Below are positions 38,268 through 47,019 of a DNA stretch of 64,000 nt, piece after piece. Position 1 is the first letter of the stretch; each line of letters begins with the position of its first letter. This DNA is from JAOUEA01 sp963762075. GTDB lineage: Bacteria; Actinomycetota; UBA4738; HRBIN12. The notes under the pieces are model-generated. The model had not been told where the DNA came from. It made no database searches and worked only from the letters and a program-made list of their open reading frames with translations. The translations under genes and the position numbers were made by a program. Location of the stretch: positions 62,001-126,000 of the forward strand of contig CAVXJC010000006.1 of assembly GCA_963762075.1 (NCBI GenBank), read 5' to 3'.

Positions 38268-40154
38268 ATGACCCGTTTCCAGAAGCTGGCAGTGTCGACC
38301 ACGGTTTCGACCCTGACGTTGATCGTATGGGGCGGCGTCGTACGTGCGACCGGCTCCGGCGACGGTTGTCCCGATTGGCCTACGTGCTTCGGAAGCTGGG
38401 TGCCCCGCTGGGAGTACCACACGCTCATCGAGTACCTGCACCGTGCCCTCGGCGTGGTGTCGGGGCTGCTCGCGATCGCACTCGCCGTGGCCGGACTCGT
38501 CGAACTCCTGCGCGCCCGCACAGGCAGGCCAGGCGCGACGCCGCGCGCGGCGGTGGTACTGGCGGTCTGGCTCGTGCCGCTCTTCGGGGTGCAGGGCGCC
38601 CTCGGTGGAGCGGTCGTGAACAGCGCGCTCGATCCGGCCGTGGTCACGCTGCATTTCGGCCTCGCGATGATCGTGCTCGCAGTGGTCATCGCCGCCACCA
38701 CCCTGAGCTTCCAACCAGCTCGACATGGGGGCGATCGTGGGTACGCGCGGCTTTCGCTGGTCGCCGCCCTCGTGACGTTCGCCCTGCTGCTCGTGGGCAC
38801 CTACGTTCGGGCCGAGGGTGCCGGTCTCGCCTTCCGCGACTGGCCGCTCATGGGGGGACGTCTCGTACCGTCGCTCGGCCCGCCGGGCGCGGCGGAGATG
38901 TTCGCCCACCGCCTGCTCGCGATCGGCGCCGCAGCGCTCGTGTTGTGGCTGGTGGTCCGCGCTCGCACGATGGGCCAACGCTCGGCGACGCTGGTGCGCC
39001 TCTCGACGACGGCGGGAGTCTTGTTCGTCGCCCAGATCCTGGTGGGGGGCGTCAACGTCGTCACCGATCTCTCCACGTGGCCCCGCGCCCTGCACGTCGC
39101 CATGTCGGCGGCGATCTGGGCGGCGATGGTCGCCCTCTCGGTCGTCGCGCGCCGCGAGCCGGCCCCGGCCGAGCTGTTCCCGGACGAGCCGACCCCGGGC
39201 TCGAGCGCCGAGGTCGGCGCCGTCGATCATCAGTCGGCCACGGCCCTCGACTCGATCACCGCCTATTACCGCCTCACCAAGCCGCGCATCATCGTGCTGC
39301 TGCTGATCACGACCGTTCCCGCGATGATGCTCGCCCAGCGCGGCCTGCCGTCACTCTGGCTCGTGCTCGCCACGCTCGTCGGAGGAACCCTCGCCGCCGG
39401 GGCCGCCAACGCGATCAACATGTACCTCGACCGCGACATCGACGAGGTGATGCGACGGACCCGTGGGCGCCCGCTCCCCGCACACCAAGTCTCGCCCGAG
39501 CGAGCGCTCGCGTTCGGCTTCTGGTTGGGAGCATTCTCGTTCCTGTTCCTGACGATGACGGTCAACATGCTCGCCGCCACGCTCTCGCTCGCGGCGATCG
39601 CGTTCTACGTCGTGATCTACACGATGTGGCTCAAGCGATCGACGACGCAGAACATCGTGATCGGCGGGGCGGCCGGCGCCGCGCCGGCGCTGATCGGCTG
39701 GGCCGCAGTCACGGGCTCGCTCGCGCTGCCCGCATGGATCCTGTTCGCGATCGTCTTCGTGTGGACCCCGCCGCACTTCTGGGCCCTGTCGCTCCGATTC
39801 AGCGGGGACTACGCGGCTGCGGGTGTGCCGATGCTTCCGGTGATCAAGGGCGAGGACGAGACCCGGCGGCAGATCTTCCTGTACTCGCTGGTGCTGTTCG
39901 CGGTCACGCTGCTGCTCGCGCCGGTCGCGGACATGGGCCCCATCTACACGATCACGGCCGTCGTGCTCGGAGGGGTGTTCGTCTATCGGGCGCTGGTGCT
40001 GTGGCACCGCGACACCGGTGAGCCGGCCGATGTCGAGATCACCGAGACCCGCCAGGGAGGTGCCGCATCGGATCGGTCATGGCGGCTCTTCACGTACTCG
40101 ATCGTGTACCTGGCGGCATTGTTCGGCGCGGTCGCCCTCGACGCACTGAGCTAA
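38268..40154 (+). CDS. CtaA-CtaB fusion: heme A synthase joined to heme O synthase
   Basis: 628 residues from ATG 38268 with ACGAGGA upstream. Residues about 1-300 are CtaA (COX15): eight helices with heme-ligand histidines in EYLHRALGVVSG, VTLHFGLAM, MFAHRLLAIGA and RALHVAMSA. An acidic/Pro linker (about 300-325) leads to CtaB: YYRLTKPRIIVLLLITTVP, NAINMYLDRDIDEVMRRT (prenyl-diphosphate/Mg site), YTMWLKRSTTQNIVIGG and FVWTPPHFWALS. CtaB farnesylates heme B to heme O and CtaA oxidises it to heme A, so the fusion joins consecutive steps for the aa3-type oxidase encoded next door. Convergent with tlpA, overlapping by 4 bases. Confidence 0.95.
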   Translation: MTRFQKLAVSTTVSTLTLIVWGGVVRATGSGDGCPDWPTCFGSWVPRWEYHTLIEYLHRALGVVSGLLAIALAVAGLVELLRARTGRPGATPRAAVVLAVWLVPLFGVQGALGGAVVNSALDPAVVTLHFGLAMIVLAVVIAATTLSFQPARHGGDRGYARLSLVAALVTFALLLVGTYVRAEGAGLAFRDWPLMGGRLVPSLGPPGAAEMFAHRLLAIGAAALVLWLVVRARTMGQRSATLVRLSTTAGVLFVAQILVGGVNVVTDLSTWPRALHVAMSAAIWAAMVALSVVARREPAPAELFPDEPTPGSSAEVGAVDHQSATALDSITAYYRLTKPRIIVLLLITTVPAMMLAQRGLPSLWLVLATLVGGTLAAGAANAINMYLDRDIDEVMRRTRGRPLPAHQVSPERALAFGFWLGAFSFLFLTMTVNMLAATLSLAAIAFYVVIYTMWLKRSTTQNIVIGGAAGAAPALIGWAAVTGSLALPAWILFAIVFVWTPPHFWALSLRFSGDYAAAGVPMLPVIKGEDETRRQIFLYSLVLFAVTLLLAPVADMGPIYTITAVVLGGVFVYRALVLWHRDTGEPADVEITETRQGGAASDRSWRLFTYSIVYLAALFGAVALDALS

Positions 40155-40780
40155 GCGCTCGTACCGCCACCTCCGCCGGACGGATCGCTGAGCAGCTCGT
40201 CGATCAAGCCCGAAAGCTCCTCGGCGTTCGTCTCGCCGTATATCGCGTAGCGCATCGCGCCCGATGCGTCGACGAGGTAGGTGTCTGGCAGGAACGGGAA
40301 CTCGAGGGACGCGGCAGTTCGGCCGTCGGGGTCGTACAGGCTCGGGTACGTCACACCGAAGTCCTCGATCCACCTCTCGGCGGCGGCGCGGTCGTCTCGG
40401 TAGTTGACGCCGAGGAACTCCACGCCTTCGGCGGCGTAGGCCGCCTGCACCTGCAGCAGTGCGGGCTGCTCACGGCGACATGGCGCACACCAGTTCGCCC
40501 AGACGTTCACGACGAGCACCGACCAATCCATCGATGCGGTATCGACGTCGGACCCGACGACGGCCGGCCCCCGCAGCCCGGGGAATGGCGCCTCGAGCAC
40601 CGCGATGCCGCCTTCGTCACGAGGATCGGACGTGGGGCGCGTCAAGAACGTGGCGAGGCCGACCGCAGCCACGAAGGCTGCGACGATGAGCCAGGTGCGG
40701 CCGGAACGGCGACGAGCGGGCGGGTCCGATGATGTCTGGGGCGCGGGGCCGGTCGCGTGCGCGCCGACCGAGGTGCTCAT
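40151..40780 (-). CDS. TlpA/ResA-like membrane-anchored thioredoxin
   Basis: 209 residues from ATG 40780. One N-terminal helix (RTWLIVAAFVAAVGLATFL), then a thioredoxin fold with active site WANWCAPCRREQP, GVNYRDD, and FLPDTYLVDASG with the cis-proline. Faces outside the membrane. With CcdA in the same strand block it likely keeps apocytochrome c cysteines, or the copper-site cysteines of CtaC, reduced. ATGA overlap with the cupredoxin gene suggests coupling to copper-protein assembly. Confidence 0.9.
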   Translation of the reverse strand: MSTSVGAHATGPAPQTSSDPPARRRSGRTWLIVAAFVAAVGLATFLTRPTSDPRDEGGIAVLEAPFPGLRGPAVVGSDVDTASMDWSVLVVNVWANWCAPCRREQPALLQVQAAYAAEGVEFLGVNYRDDRAAAERWIEDFGVTYPSLYDPDGRTAASLEFPFLPDTYLVDASGAMRYAIYGETNAEELSGLIDELLSDPSGGGGGTSA

Positions 40781-42072
40781 GTGACCTCGACCGTGCCGAC
40801 CATCTCGGGATGCACGTCGCATCGGAACTCGAAGGTGCCGGGTTGCATGGGCGGGATCGTGTACTCGAACGTCGTCGGGCCCGAGACGAGCTCGCCCTGG
40901 AACAGCGCAGTCTCTCCGTCGTAGATCGACACGTTGTGTTGACCGATGACGTCGGCCGGGTCGCGGTTGTCGAAGGTCAAAGCGATCTCGGTATCGGCCG
41001 CCCAGGCGAGCGTCGTGGGTACGAACACCGTGTTCTCGGCGGCCACAGAGGCGGTCGCCGTGCCACCACCGCCTCCCCCTTCATCGGGCGGTGGCTCCTC
41101 TTCGCCCGACCCTCCTCCTCCTCCATCGGCACCCCCGCCGGCGGCGGTCACGACCACCGTTCCGGTCATCGTCGGATGCACATCACACTGGAAGAAGTAC
41201 TCGCCCTCGGGCAGGGCGGGCACCTGGTACGGCACGCTGGTCGGGCCGGTCACGAGCTCGCCCTTGAACAGCTCTTCGGCGAGCGAGTCGTCCGTGTAGA
41301 TCGCGATGTTGTGCTGGACACCGGCTTCCTGGTTGTCGAACGTGATCGTCGTCGGCGACTCGGCCGGGAGCTCGATCGTGTCGGTGTCGAACTCCAGCGC
41401 CGCGGCGGTGACCGTCACACCGCCCTCGCCGCCGCCGCCCTCGCCGCCGCCGCCCTCGCCGCCGCCCGGCGCGGCGGTCATGGTGCCGGTCATGGTGTCG
41501 GGGTGGACCTTGCAGTTGAAGAAGTACTCGCCCTCGGCGAGGGGCTCGATCGCGTACGACGTCTCTGCAGGACCGGTGACCAACGCGCCTTCGAACAGCG
41601 ACGGCGACTCCGCATCGGGACCGTCGAAGATCACCACGTTGTGTTGAGCCCCCGGGTCCGCGTTGTCGAAGGCGACGGTGAACGGCTGGGCGCTCGGCAC
41701 CGAGAGCGCGTCGGTCGAGAAGCCCGACGTGGCGGCGCCCTCGGGGGCGCTCAACGCGACGATGACCTCCTCCTCTTCCGCCTGCAGTGGGGCGGCGACC
41801 ACCGCCAGCCCTCCCGCAACCATCGCGATGCCGGACATCGCGGCCACCATCGAGAACAAGGTGGAGCCTGTGACACGCTTCCTCGAGGCGACCCAGGCGG
41901 CAACCCCCACGATGCCGGCGGCGGCGACAAGGGCGACGACGGTGGCGGCGCTGTGCGACACCGCAAGCAGCACCCGCGAGAAACCGATGAGGACCAGCGC
42001 GATGACTGCCAACGCGCCGACCGGGATCAATATCGGCAGCAGCAGGCTCTGCCGGTTCTTGCCGTCACTCAT
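40777..42072 (-). CDS. Membrane protein with three cupredoxin domains
   Basis: 431 residues from ATG 42072 (AGGAG upstream). Three N-terminal helices (about 8-35, 42-62, 75-95) anchor three cupredoxin domains joined by Gly/Glu- and Gly/Pro-rich linkers. Each has a full type I copper ligand set: His144/Cys187/His190/Met194, His254/Cys296/His299/Met302 and His379/Cys418/His421/Met424. The repeated motifs are QHNV or QHNI, a G-E-L-V-T/S-G-P hairpin and C-x-V-H-P. Placed between ctaG and tlpA in an oxidase operon, it is a candidate electron carrier to the oxidase or a copper donor. Linker DNA is repetitive. Confidence 0.85.
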   Translation of the reverse strand: MSDGKNRQSLLLPILIPVGALAVIALVLIGFSRVLLAVSHSAATVVALVAAAGIVGVAAWVASRKRVTGSTLFSMVAAMSGIAMVAGGLAVVAAPLQAEEEEVIVALSAPEGAATSGFSTDALSVPSAQPFTVAFDNADPGAQHNVVIFDGPDAESPSLFEGALVTGPAETSYAIEPLAEGEYFFNCKVHPDTMTGTMTAAPGGGEGGGGEGGGGEGGVTVTAAALEFDTDTIELPAESPTTITFDNQEAGVQHNIAIYTDDSLAEELFKGELVTGPTSVPYQVPALPEGEYFFQCDVHPTMTGTVVVTAAGGGADGGGGGSGEEEPPPDEGGGGGGTATASVAAENTVFVPTTLAWAADTEIALTFDNRDPADVIGQHNVSIYDGETALFQGELVSGPTTFEYTIPPMQPGTFEFRCDVHPEMVGTVEVT

Positions 42073-42114
42073 CGACCGATCGCTCCTCGCTGGTCGTTCG
42101 TGGACCGGCAAGCT

Positions 42115-42945
42115 TCATCGGCCCATCTCCGCGCCGATCTCTCGCTGCACGTTCTGATAGGCCGAGGTGTCGAGGCCGTCTCGCTGCTCCCGCTCGAACC
42201 ACCGGAAGAAGATCACCGCGATCACGCTCCAGAGCAGCAGGCCCCCGCCCAGCTTCATGATCAGGCCGGCGATGAGCTGATCCTCGAGCACCGGCACGCC
42301 CCAGATGCGGGGGAACGACGCATACACCGGATACAGGGGCGTGTGGCCGAATGTCAGGAACGATGCCGGGATCGTGGGCGCGAGCGACTGCAGGAACAGG
42401 TAGATCATCTGCCCGGGGGCTGACAGCGACGGCATCTCCGGAAGCGGCGACATCACCGGCCACCACATCACGAGCGCCGAGCCCACGATCAACACGTGCA
42501 ACGCCAGATGCGTCGGCTCGGACCTCACCGATGCATCCACCACCGCCGGCCAATGTGTGAACAGCAGCACGCCGTTGAAGAGCAGGAGCGCCACGAGCGG
42601 CCGAGTGAAGAACCGGAACACGCGACGAACCGGCCGCGGCGCGAGGAGCGTCCGAAGCATGAAGGCAGGCATCCCCGCGATCAACAGCGGCGCCGCGATC
42701 AGCGTGAACAGCAGGTGTTGCGTCATGTGCATGAGGTACAGGTAGCCTTCGGCCAGGTCGTGCACGGGCCAGTCGGCGCCGATCCAGAGCACACCCATGC
42801 CGCCGAGGAAGAGTGCCTTCTTGCGTACCGGGGTCTGCTCGCCCGTCGCAGCCAAGTGCCTGCGCGCGGCGATCAGGTACGCCGCGACGATCGAGCCGAA
42901 CAGCAGCCAGACGTCGGGGTGCAGGTGCCAAGTGGGAAGTCGCAC
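42115..42945 (-). CDS. ctaG: CtaG-type cytochrome c oxidase assembly protein
   Basis: 276 residues, GTG start, about seven helices: WHLHPDVWLLFGSIVAAYL, HMTQHLLFTLIAAPLLIAGMP, THLALHVLIVGSALVMWWPVM, and EDQLIAGLIMKLGGGLLLW near the end. This caa3_CtaG family (as in Bacillus CtaG) is needed for assembly of the copper B site of oxidase subunit I. Conserved histidines in HLHPD, MTQHLL and LALHVL are likely metal-related. Six bp after ctaF. Confidence 0.88.
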   Translation of the reverse strand: MRLPTWHLHPDVWLLFGSIVAAYLIAARRHLAATGEQTPVRKKALFLGGMGVLWIGADWPVHDLAEGYLYLMHMTQHLLFTLIAAPLLIAGMPAFMLRTLLAPRPVRRVFRFFTRPLVALLLFNGVLLFTHWPAVVDASVRSEPTHLALHVLIVGSALVMWWPVMSPLPEMPSLSAPGQMIYLFLQSLAPTIPASFLTFGHTPLYPVYASFPRIWGVPVLEDQLIAGLIMKLGGGLLLWSVIAVIFFRWFEREQRDGLDTSAYQNVQREIGAEMGR

Positions 42946-42951
42946 GATCGC

Positions 42952-43281
42952 TCACTCCACCGTGAAGATGCGGAACGAGATGAGCACGATCAGGTACAGG
43001 GTCGCCGCCCCCGCGAGCCCCATGAGGAAGAACCGCGCATACGTCGGGCTGTCGAACTTCAGGTGCATGAACCACATGACGACGAGCGCGAACTTCACGA
43101 TCGCGAGTCCGAACAGGGTGGGCACGAGCAGCGCGCCGACGTCGACGTAGTAGGTGGCGACCTCGAGCGCGGTCAGCACGCCCAGGATCATGCCGATCCG
43201 CACGTACTCCTTGGGGCTCGGGTGCTCCACGTGTGGTGCGGGTGCGTGGTGCGCTTCGGTCTCGATGTCCGGCACCAGCAT
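42952..43281 (-). CDS. ctaF: Cytochrome c oxidase subunit IV
   Basis: 109 residues, a His-rich N-terminus (EAHHAPAPHVEHPSPKEYVRIG) and three helices with MILGVLTALEVATYYV, KFALVVMWFMHLKFDS and FFLMGLAGAATLYLIVL. The FxxVxWFMHLKFD pattern is the prokaryotic subunit IV signature. Small stabilising subunit; 6 bp from ctaE. Confidence 0.9.
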   Translation of the reverse strand: MLVPDIETEAHHAPAPHVEHPSPKEYVRIGMILGVLTALEVATYYVDVGALLVPTLFGLAIVKFALVVMWFMHLKFDSPTYARFFLMGLAGAATLYLIVLISFRIFTVE

Positions 43282-43287
43282 GGCCTC

Positions 43288-43929
43288 CTACGCCGGCCCC
43301 GGCGCGGGGGTCGGGATCAGGTACACAACCGTGAAGATGATGATCCACACGATGTCGACGAAGTGCCAGTAGAGCCCCACCATCTCGACCGGAAACGCTG
43401 CATCGTCGGGCATGCGGTCGGCGGTCGAGATGCCCACGAGCGAGAGCAGCATGAGGATGCCGACCGTCACATGCACCCCGTGGAAGCCGGTCAGCACGTA
43501 GAACGTCGTGCCGAACAGGTTCGTCGTGATCTTCAGTCCCTCGTCGTAGAAGCTCGAGAACTCGTACACCTGGCCGCCGACGAACGTGAGGCCGAGCATG
43601 GCGGTCGCAAGCAGCCACAGGCGCATGCGCACGATGTCGCGCTTCTGCGCCGACGAGAGCGCCAGCACCATCGTGAGCGACGAAGCCAGCAGCACGAACG
43701 ACGAGACCGAGGTGTACGGGATGTCGAACACGTCGGCCGGGTAGGGCCCGGTCGCGCTCGAGCCTCGGTACAGCACGTACGTGCTGATCAACGCGCCGAA
43801 CAACATGCATTCCGATGCGAGGAACATCCACATCGCGATCTTGGTGTTCGGCAAGCCCGTCGTCGTCGCGTGCTCATCGTGCGTCGCGCCGGCGGCGCCG
43901 TGCCCGGGAGTGATCGCGAGGTCGCTCAT
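43288..43929 (-). CDS. ctaE: Cytochrome c oxidase subunit III
   Basis: 213 residues from ATG 43929. Seven-helix-family protein: NTKIAMWMFLASECMLFGALIST, a conserved glutamate in FVGGQVYEFSSF, FYVLTGFHGVHVTVGI and GLYWHFVDIVWIIIFTVVYL. 5 bp after ctaD. Confidence 0.94.
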   Translation of the reverse strand: MSDLAITPGHGAAGATHDEHATTTGLPNTKIAMWMFLASECMLFGALISTYVLYRGSSATGPYPADVFDIPYTSVSSFVLLASSLTMVLALSSAQKRDIVRMRLWLLATAMLGLTFVGGQVYEFSSFYDEGLKITTNLFGTTFYVLTGFHGVHVTVGILMLLSLVGISTADRMPDDAAFPVEMVGLYWHFVDIVWIIIFTVVYLIPTPAPGPA

Positions 43930-43934
43930 CGGCT

Positions 43935-45812
43935 CTACTCCTCCGCCACCGACGGCTCGAGAGCCCATCCGTAGAACCCCACCAGCACCACGAGCGCGCC
44001 GGCGCCGATCAGCCACCACGAATACAGCACGCCATAGGCCATGATCGGCAGCCCGAGGCCCGCCACGAGCGGCCAGTACGACGGGCTCGGCAGGTGGATC
44101 GAGCCATGACCGCCCCCCTGCTCCTCGTGAGGCTCGTCCGACGCCCCCGCCTGCGCCGGAACGAGCTTGCCGGAGCGTTCGTCTTCCACGTACTTGCGGT
44201 GCCAGAACTCATCGAGCGAGTGCACGGTCGGGATCTCCTCGAAGTTGTGCGCCGGCGGCGGGCTCGTGGTCGACCACTCGAGGGTGCGCGCGTCCCATGG
44301 GTCCTCGACCACCTCGCCACGAGGCTTCATCTGGGTCCGCACGACGTTCACCAGGAACATCGCCACCGAGAGCGCGATCAGGAACGCACCGATGGTCGAC
44401 ATCTGGTTCCAGAACGTAAGCCCGAGCGATTCGGGATAGGTGTACTCCCGGCGGATCATGCCCTGCAGCCCGAGTATGTGCATCGGGCCGAACGCCAGGT
44501 TGAACCCGATCATCAGGATCCAGAACTGCACCTTTCCCCAGCTCTCACTGAGTGTGCGCCCGTACACCTTGGGCCACCAGTAGAAGAGACCCGCGAAGAT
44601 GCCGAAGACCGCGCCGCCGAAGATCACGTAATGGAAATGCGCCACGATGTAGTACGTGTCGGTCTGCTGGTAGTCGCTCGGCACGATGGCATGGGTCACC
44701 CCCGACAGACCGCCGATGACGAACATCATGACGGCGCCGACGGCGTACAGCATCGGCGACGCGAACTTGATGTCGCCGCCGTACATCGTGCCCATCCAAT
44801 TGAAGATCTTCACCCCCGTCGGGATCGCGATGATGGCCGTCGAGACGCCGAAGGCGGTGTTGGCCACCGGCCCGAGCCCGGCTGCGAACATGTGGTGAGC
44901 CCACACCCCGAACCCGATGAAGCCGATCGCGATGCCTGAGAACACGACGAACTGATAGCCGAACAACGGCTTGCGACTGAAGACCGGCAGGATCTCGCTG
45001 ATGATGCCGAACGCGGGCAGGATCAAGATGTAGACCTCAGGGTGCCCGAACAACCAGAACAGGTGCTGCCACAGGATAGGCTGGCCTCCCCGCGTCGGGT
45101 CGAAGAACGCGGTGTCCCAACGCCGGTCGAACAGCATCTGGAAGAGGGCGACCGTGATGATCGGCAGCGCGAACACGAGCAGGAACTGCACCACGAGTCC
45201 CATCCACACGAACGGCGGCATGCGGAACAACGTCATGCCCGGCGCGCGCATGTTCACGACCGTGACCGCGAGGTTCACCGCGCCGGCCGTCGACGCGATA
45301 CCGGTGATCAGCAGGCCGAGCGCGTAGAACGTCATGCCGATCGAGGGGTCGGTCGTGGAGTTCGGGGCGTATCCGAACCATCCGCCGTTGGGCGCGCCAC
45401 CGAGGAACGGACTCGAGTAGAGGAAGAGCCCGCCGAGCAGGAACACCCAGTAGCTGTACGCGTTCAGTCGGGGGAACGCCACATCGCGCGCCCCGATCAT
45501 CAGCGGGATCATGTAGTTGAAGAAGGCCGCCGACATCGGCATGACGAACAGGAAGATCATCGTGATGCCGTGCATCGTGAAGATCTGGTTGTACTGATCT
45601 GCGTTGAGCAACGTGCCGTCGGGTTCGGCGAGCTGGGCGCGGATCAGGAGCGCCTCGAGTCCACCGATGATGAAGAAGACGAAAGCCGAGACGCCGTACA
45701 AGATGCCGATCTTCTTGTGATCCACCGTCGTGAACCAGCTCCAGAAGCCGGTGAGCGCCGTGGGTCGCCGAAGCGACCCGCGGCTGCTCGCGGAAGCGCT
45801 CACACTGGCCAT
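43935..45812 (-). CDS. ctaD: Cytochrome c oxidase subunit I (aa3-type, A1 class)
   Basis: 625 residues. Contains the HGITMIFLFVMP helix (heme a ligand), LFGHPEVYILILPAFGIISEI (copper B His, crosslinked Tyr and the D-channel Glu that defines the A1 class), the VWAHHMFAAG histidine pair and VAHFHYVIFGG for heme a3/heme a. The C-terminal 90 residues are an extension with a His/Gly-rich linker and two more helices (SYWPLVAGLGLPIMAYGVLY; LIGAGALVVLVGFYGWALEP). Actinobacterial CtaD is usually nearer 570 residues. Confidence 0.96.
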   Translation of the reverse strand: MASVSASASSRGSLRRPTALTGFWSWFTTVDHKKIGILYGVSAFVFFIIGGLEALLIRAQLAEPDGTLLNADQYNQIFTMHGITMIFLFVMPMSAAFFNYMIPLMIGARDVAFPRLNAYSYWVFLLGGLFLYSSPFLGGAPNGGWFGYAPNSTTDPSIGMTFYALGLLITGIASTAGAVNLAVTVVNMRAPGMTLFRMPPFVWMGLVVQFLLVFALPIITVALFQMLFDRRWDTAFFDPTRGGQPILWQHLFWLFGHPEVYILILPAFGIISEILPVFSRKPLFGYQFVVFSGIAIGFIGFGVWAHHMFAAGLGPVANTAFGVSTAIIAIPTGVKIFNWMGTMYGGDIKFASPMLYAVGAVMMFVIGGLSGVTHAIVPSDYQQTDTYYIVAHFHYVIFGGAVFGIFAGLFYWWPKVYGRTLSESWGKVQFWILMIGFNLAFGPMHILGLQGMIRREYTYPESLGLTFWNQMSTIGAFLIALSVAMFLVNVVRTQMKPRGEVVEDPWDARTLEWSTTSPPPAHNFEEIPTVHSLDEFWHRKYVEDERSGKLVPAQAGASDEPHEEQGGGHGSIHLPSPSYWPLVAGLGLPIMAYGVLYSWWLIGAGALVVLVGFYGWALEPSVAEE

Positions 45813-45831
45813 GGTTCGGTGATCGCCTCCA

Positions 45832-46923
45832 TCACGTGAGGGAATATAGATAGGCGACGAGGGCGTCGATCTCTTCGGCGCTCAGGCCGTAATCGGGCAT
45901 CTTCGCGCCGAGTTTCACTGCATCGGGGTTCTCGAGCCACCTCGCCAGCGCCTCCCGGTCGTCGGTCGACCAGTTGCAGCCGGCGAAGCACGTGTGATCG
46001 GGGTCGGCGAAGTGCGTCAGGTTCGGTGCGGCTGCCCCGCCAGGAGCAGCACCCACAGCGTGGCAGGCCGTGCAGCTGCCCCGCCCGTCGCTGAGCGGGT
46101 TCATGAACAGCTCTCGGCCCTCTTGCGCGAGCTGATCGGTGGGGTCGGGGGCCTCGCTCTTCTGGTTCGCGACCCAGGCTTCCCAATCGTCGGGAGCGAG
46201 CGCCCTCACCTCGACCTTCATCAGCGCGTGCTGCAGCCCGCAGAACTCCGCGCACTGCCCGGTGTAGGTGCCCGGCGTGTCGACACTGAACAAGATGTAG
46301 TTGGTCTGGGCCGGCATGACGTCCTGCTTGCCGAACAGCTCCGGCACCCAGAAGGAGTGGATCACCTGGAAGTCGGGGTTGCCGTCCGCGTCCCTCGCGC
46401 CTCCTCCTCGGGCTTCGAGCGTCAGGTAGATCTCGCGACCGGTGGGCACCACGAGCGTGTCGGCAGTCGTGATCGGTGCGTCCCAATCGGTCACCATGTC
46501 GTCGTCGGAATACTCGAATCCCCACCACCACTGGTAGCCCTCGACGGTCACGTTGAGGGCGTCGTCGGCAGGTGGGCGGGCGAGATCCCACAGCAGCGAG
46601 ATGGTGGGCACCGTGACGACGGCGAGCACGACGGCCGGCGCGATCGTCCATCCGATCTCGAGACGGGTGTTGCCGTGGGTCTGTTTCGGCATGCGGTCGC
46701 GGCCCTGGCGATGGCGGTACCGCATCGCGATGAACAAGATGCCGCCCTGCACGATCACGAAGACGCCGACGGCCACCCAGAACACCGGAACGAAGAGCGC
46801 CTTCTGCTGCTTCGCGACTTCGCCGACTGGTTTCAGCGTGTCCTGGGTGGCATTGGGCGCGCATGCCGCGAGCAGCACGCCCATGGCGATCAGGCCGAGG
46901 GTCCACAGCGATTTCTTCCGCAC
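45832..46923 (-). CDS. ctaC: Cytochrome c oxidase subunit II fused to cytochrome c (caa3)
   Basis: 363 residues, GTG start. Lipoprotein signal (GVLLAAC), two helices (about 40-65, 90-115), then the CuA cupredoxin: YQWWWGFEY, VIHSFWVPELFGK and CAEFCGLQHALM with the CuA cysteines, His and Met. A C-terminal cytochrome c domain follows: CTACH heme site near residue 290 and a Met ligand in GAKMPDYGLS. It carries an additional cysteine pair, HTCFAGCNW, between these. The fused heme identifies a caa3-type oxidase. Confidence 0.95.
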   Translation of the reverse strand: MRKKSLWTLGLIAMGVLLAACAPNATQDTLKPVGEVAKQQKALFVPVFWVAVGVFVIVQGGILFIAMRYRHRQGRDRMPKQTHGNTRLEIGWTIAPAVVLAVVTVPTISLLWDLARPPADDALNVTVEGYQWWWGFEYSDDDMVTDWDAPITTADTLVVPTGREIYLTLEARGGGARDADGNPDFQVIHSFWVPELFGKQDVMPAQTNYILFSVDTPGTYTGQCAEFCGLQHALMKVEVRALAPDDWEAWVANQKSEAPDPTDQLAQEGRELFMNPLSDGRGSCTACHAVGAAPGGAAAPNLTHFADPDHTCFAGCNWSTDDREALARWLENPDAVKLGAKMPDYGLSAEEIDALVAYLYSLT

Positions 46924-47019
46924 GATCGCCCTGCTCCTTACCCGCCGACTCGGCCGTTCACGTGCCGGAACGCGCGCACTGTACCACCGGGGTATGGGCC
47001 GCCCGACACCGCTCGAATG

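Noticed and set aside
41060..41470. Repeat array (CRISPR-like) in the cupredoxin region
   Set aside because: The repeats are codon-level Gly/Glu/Pro linkers inside an open reading frame, with no spacers.
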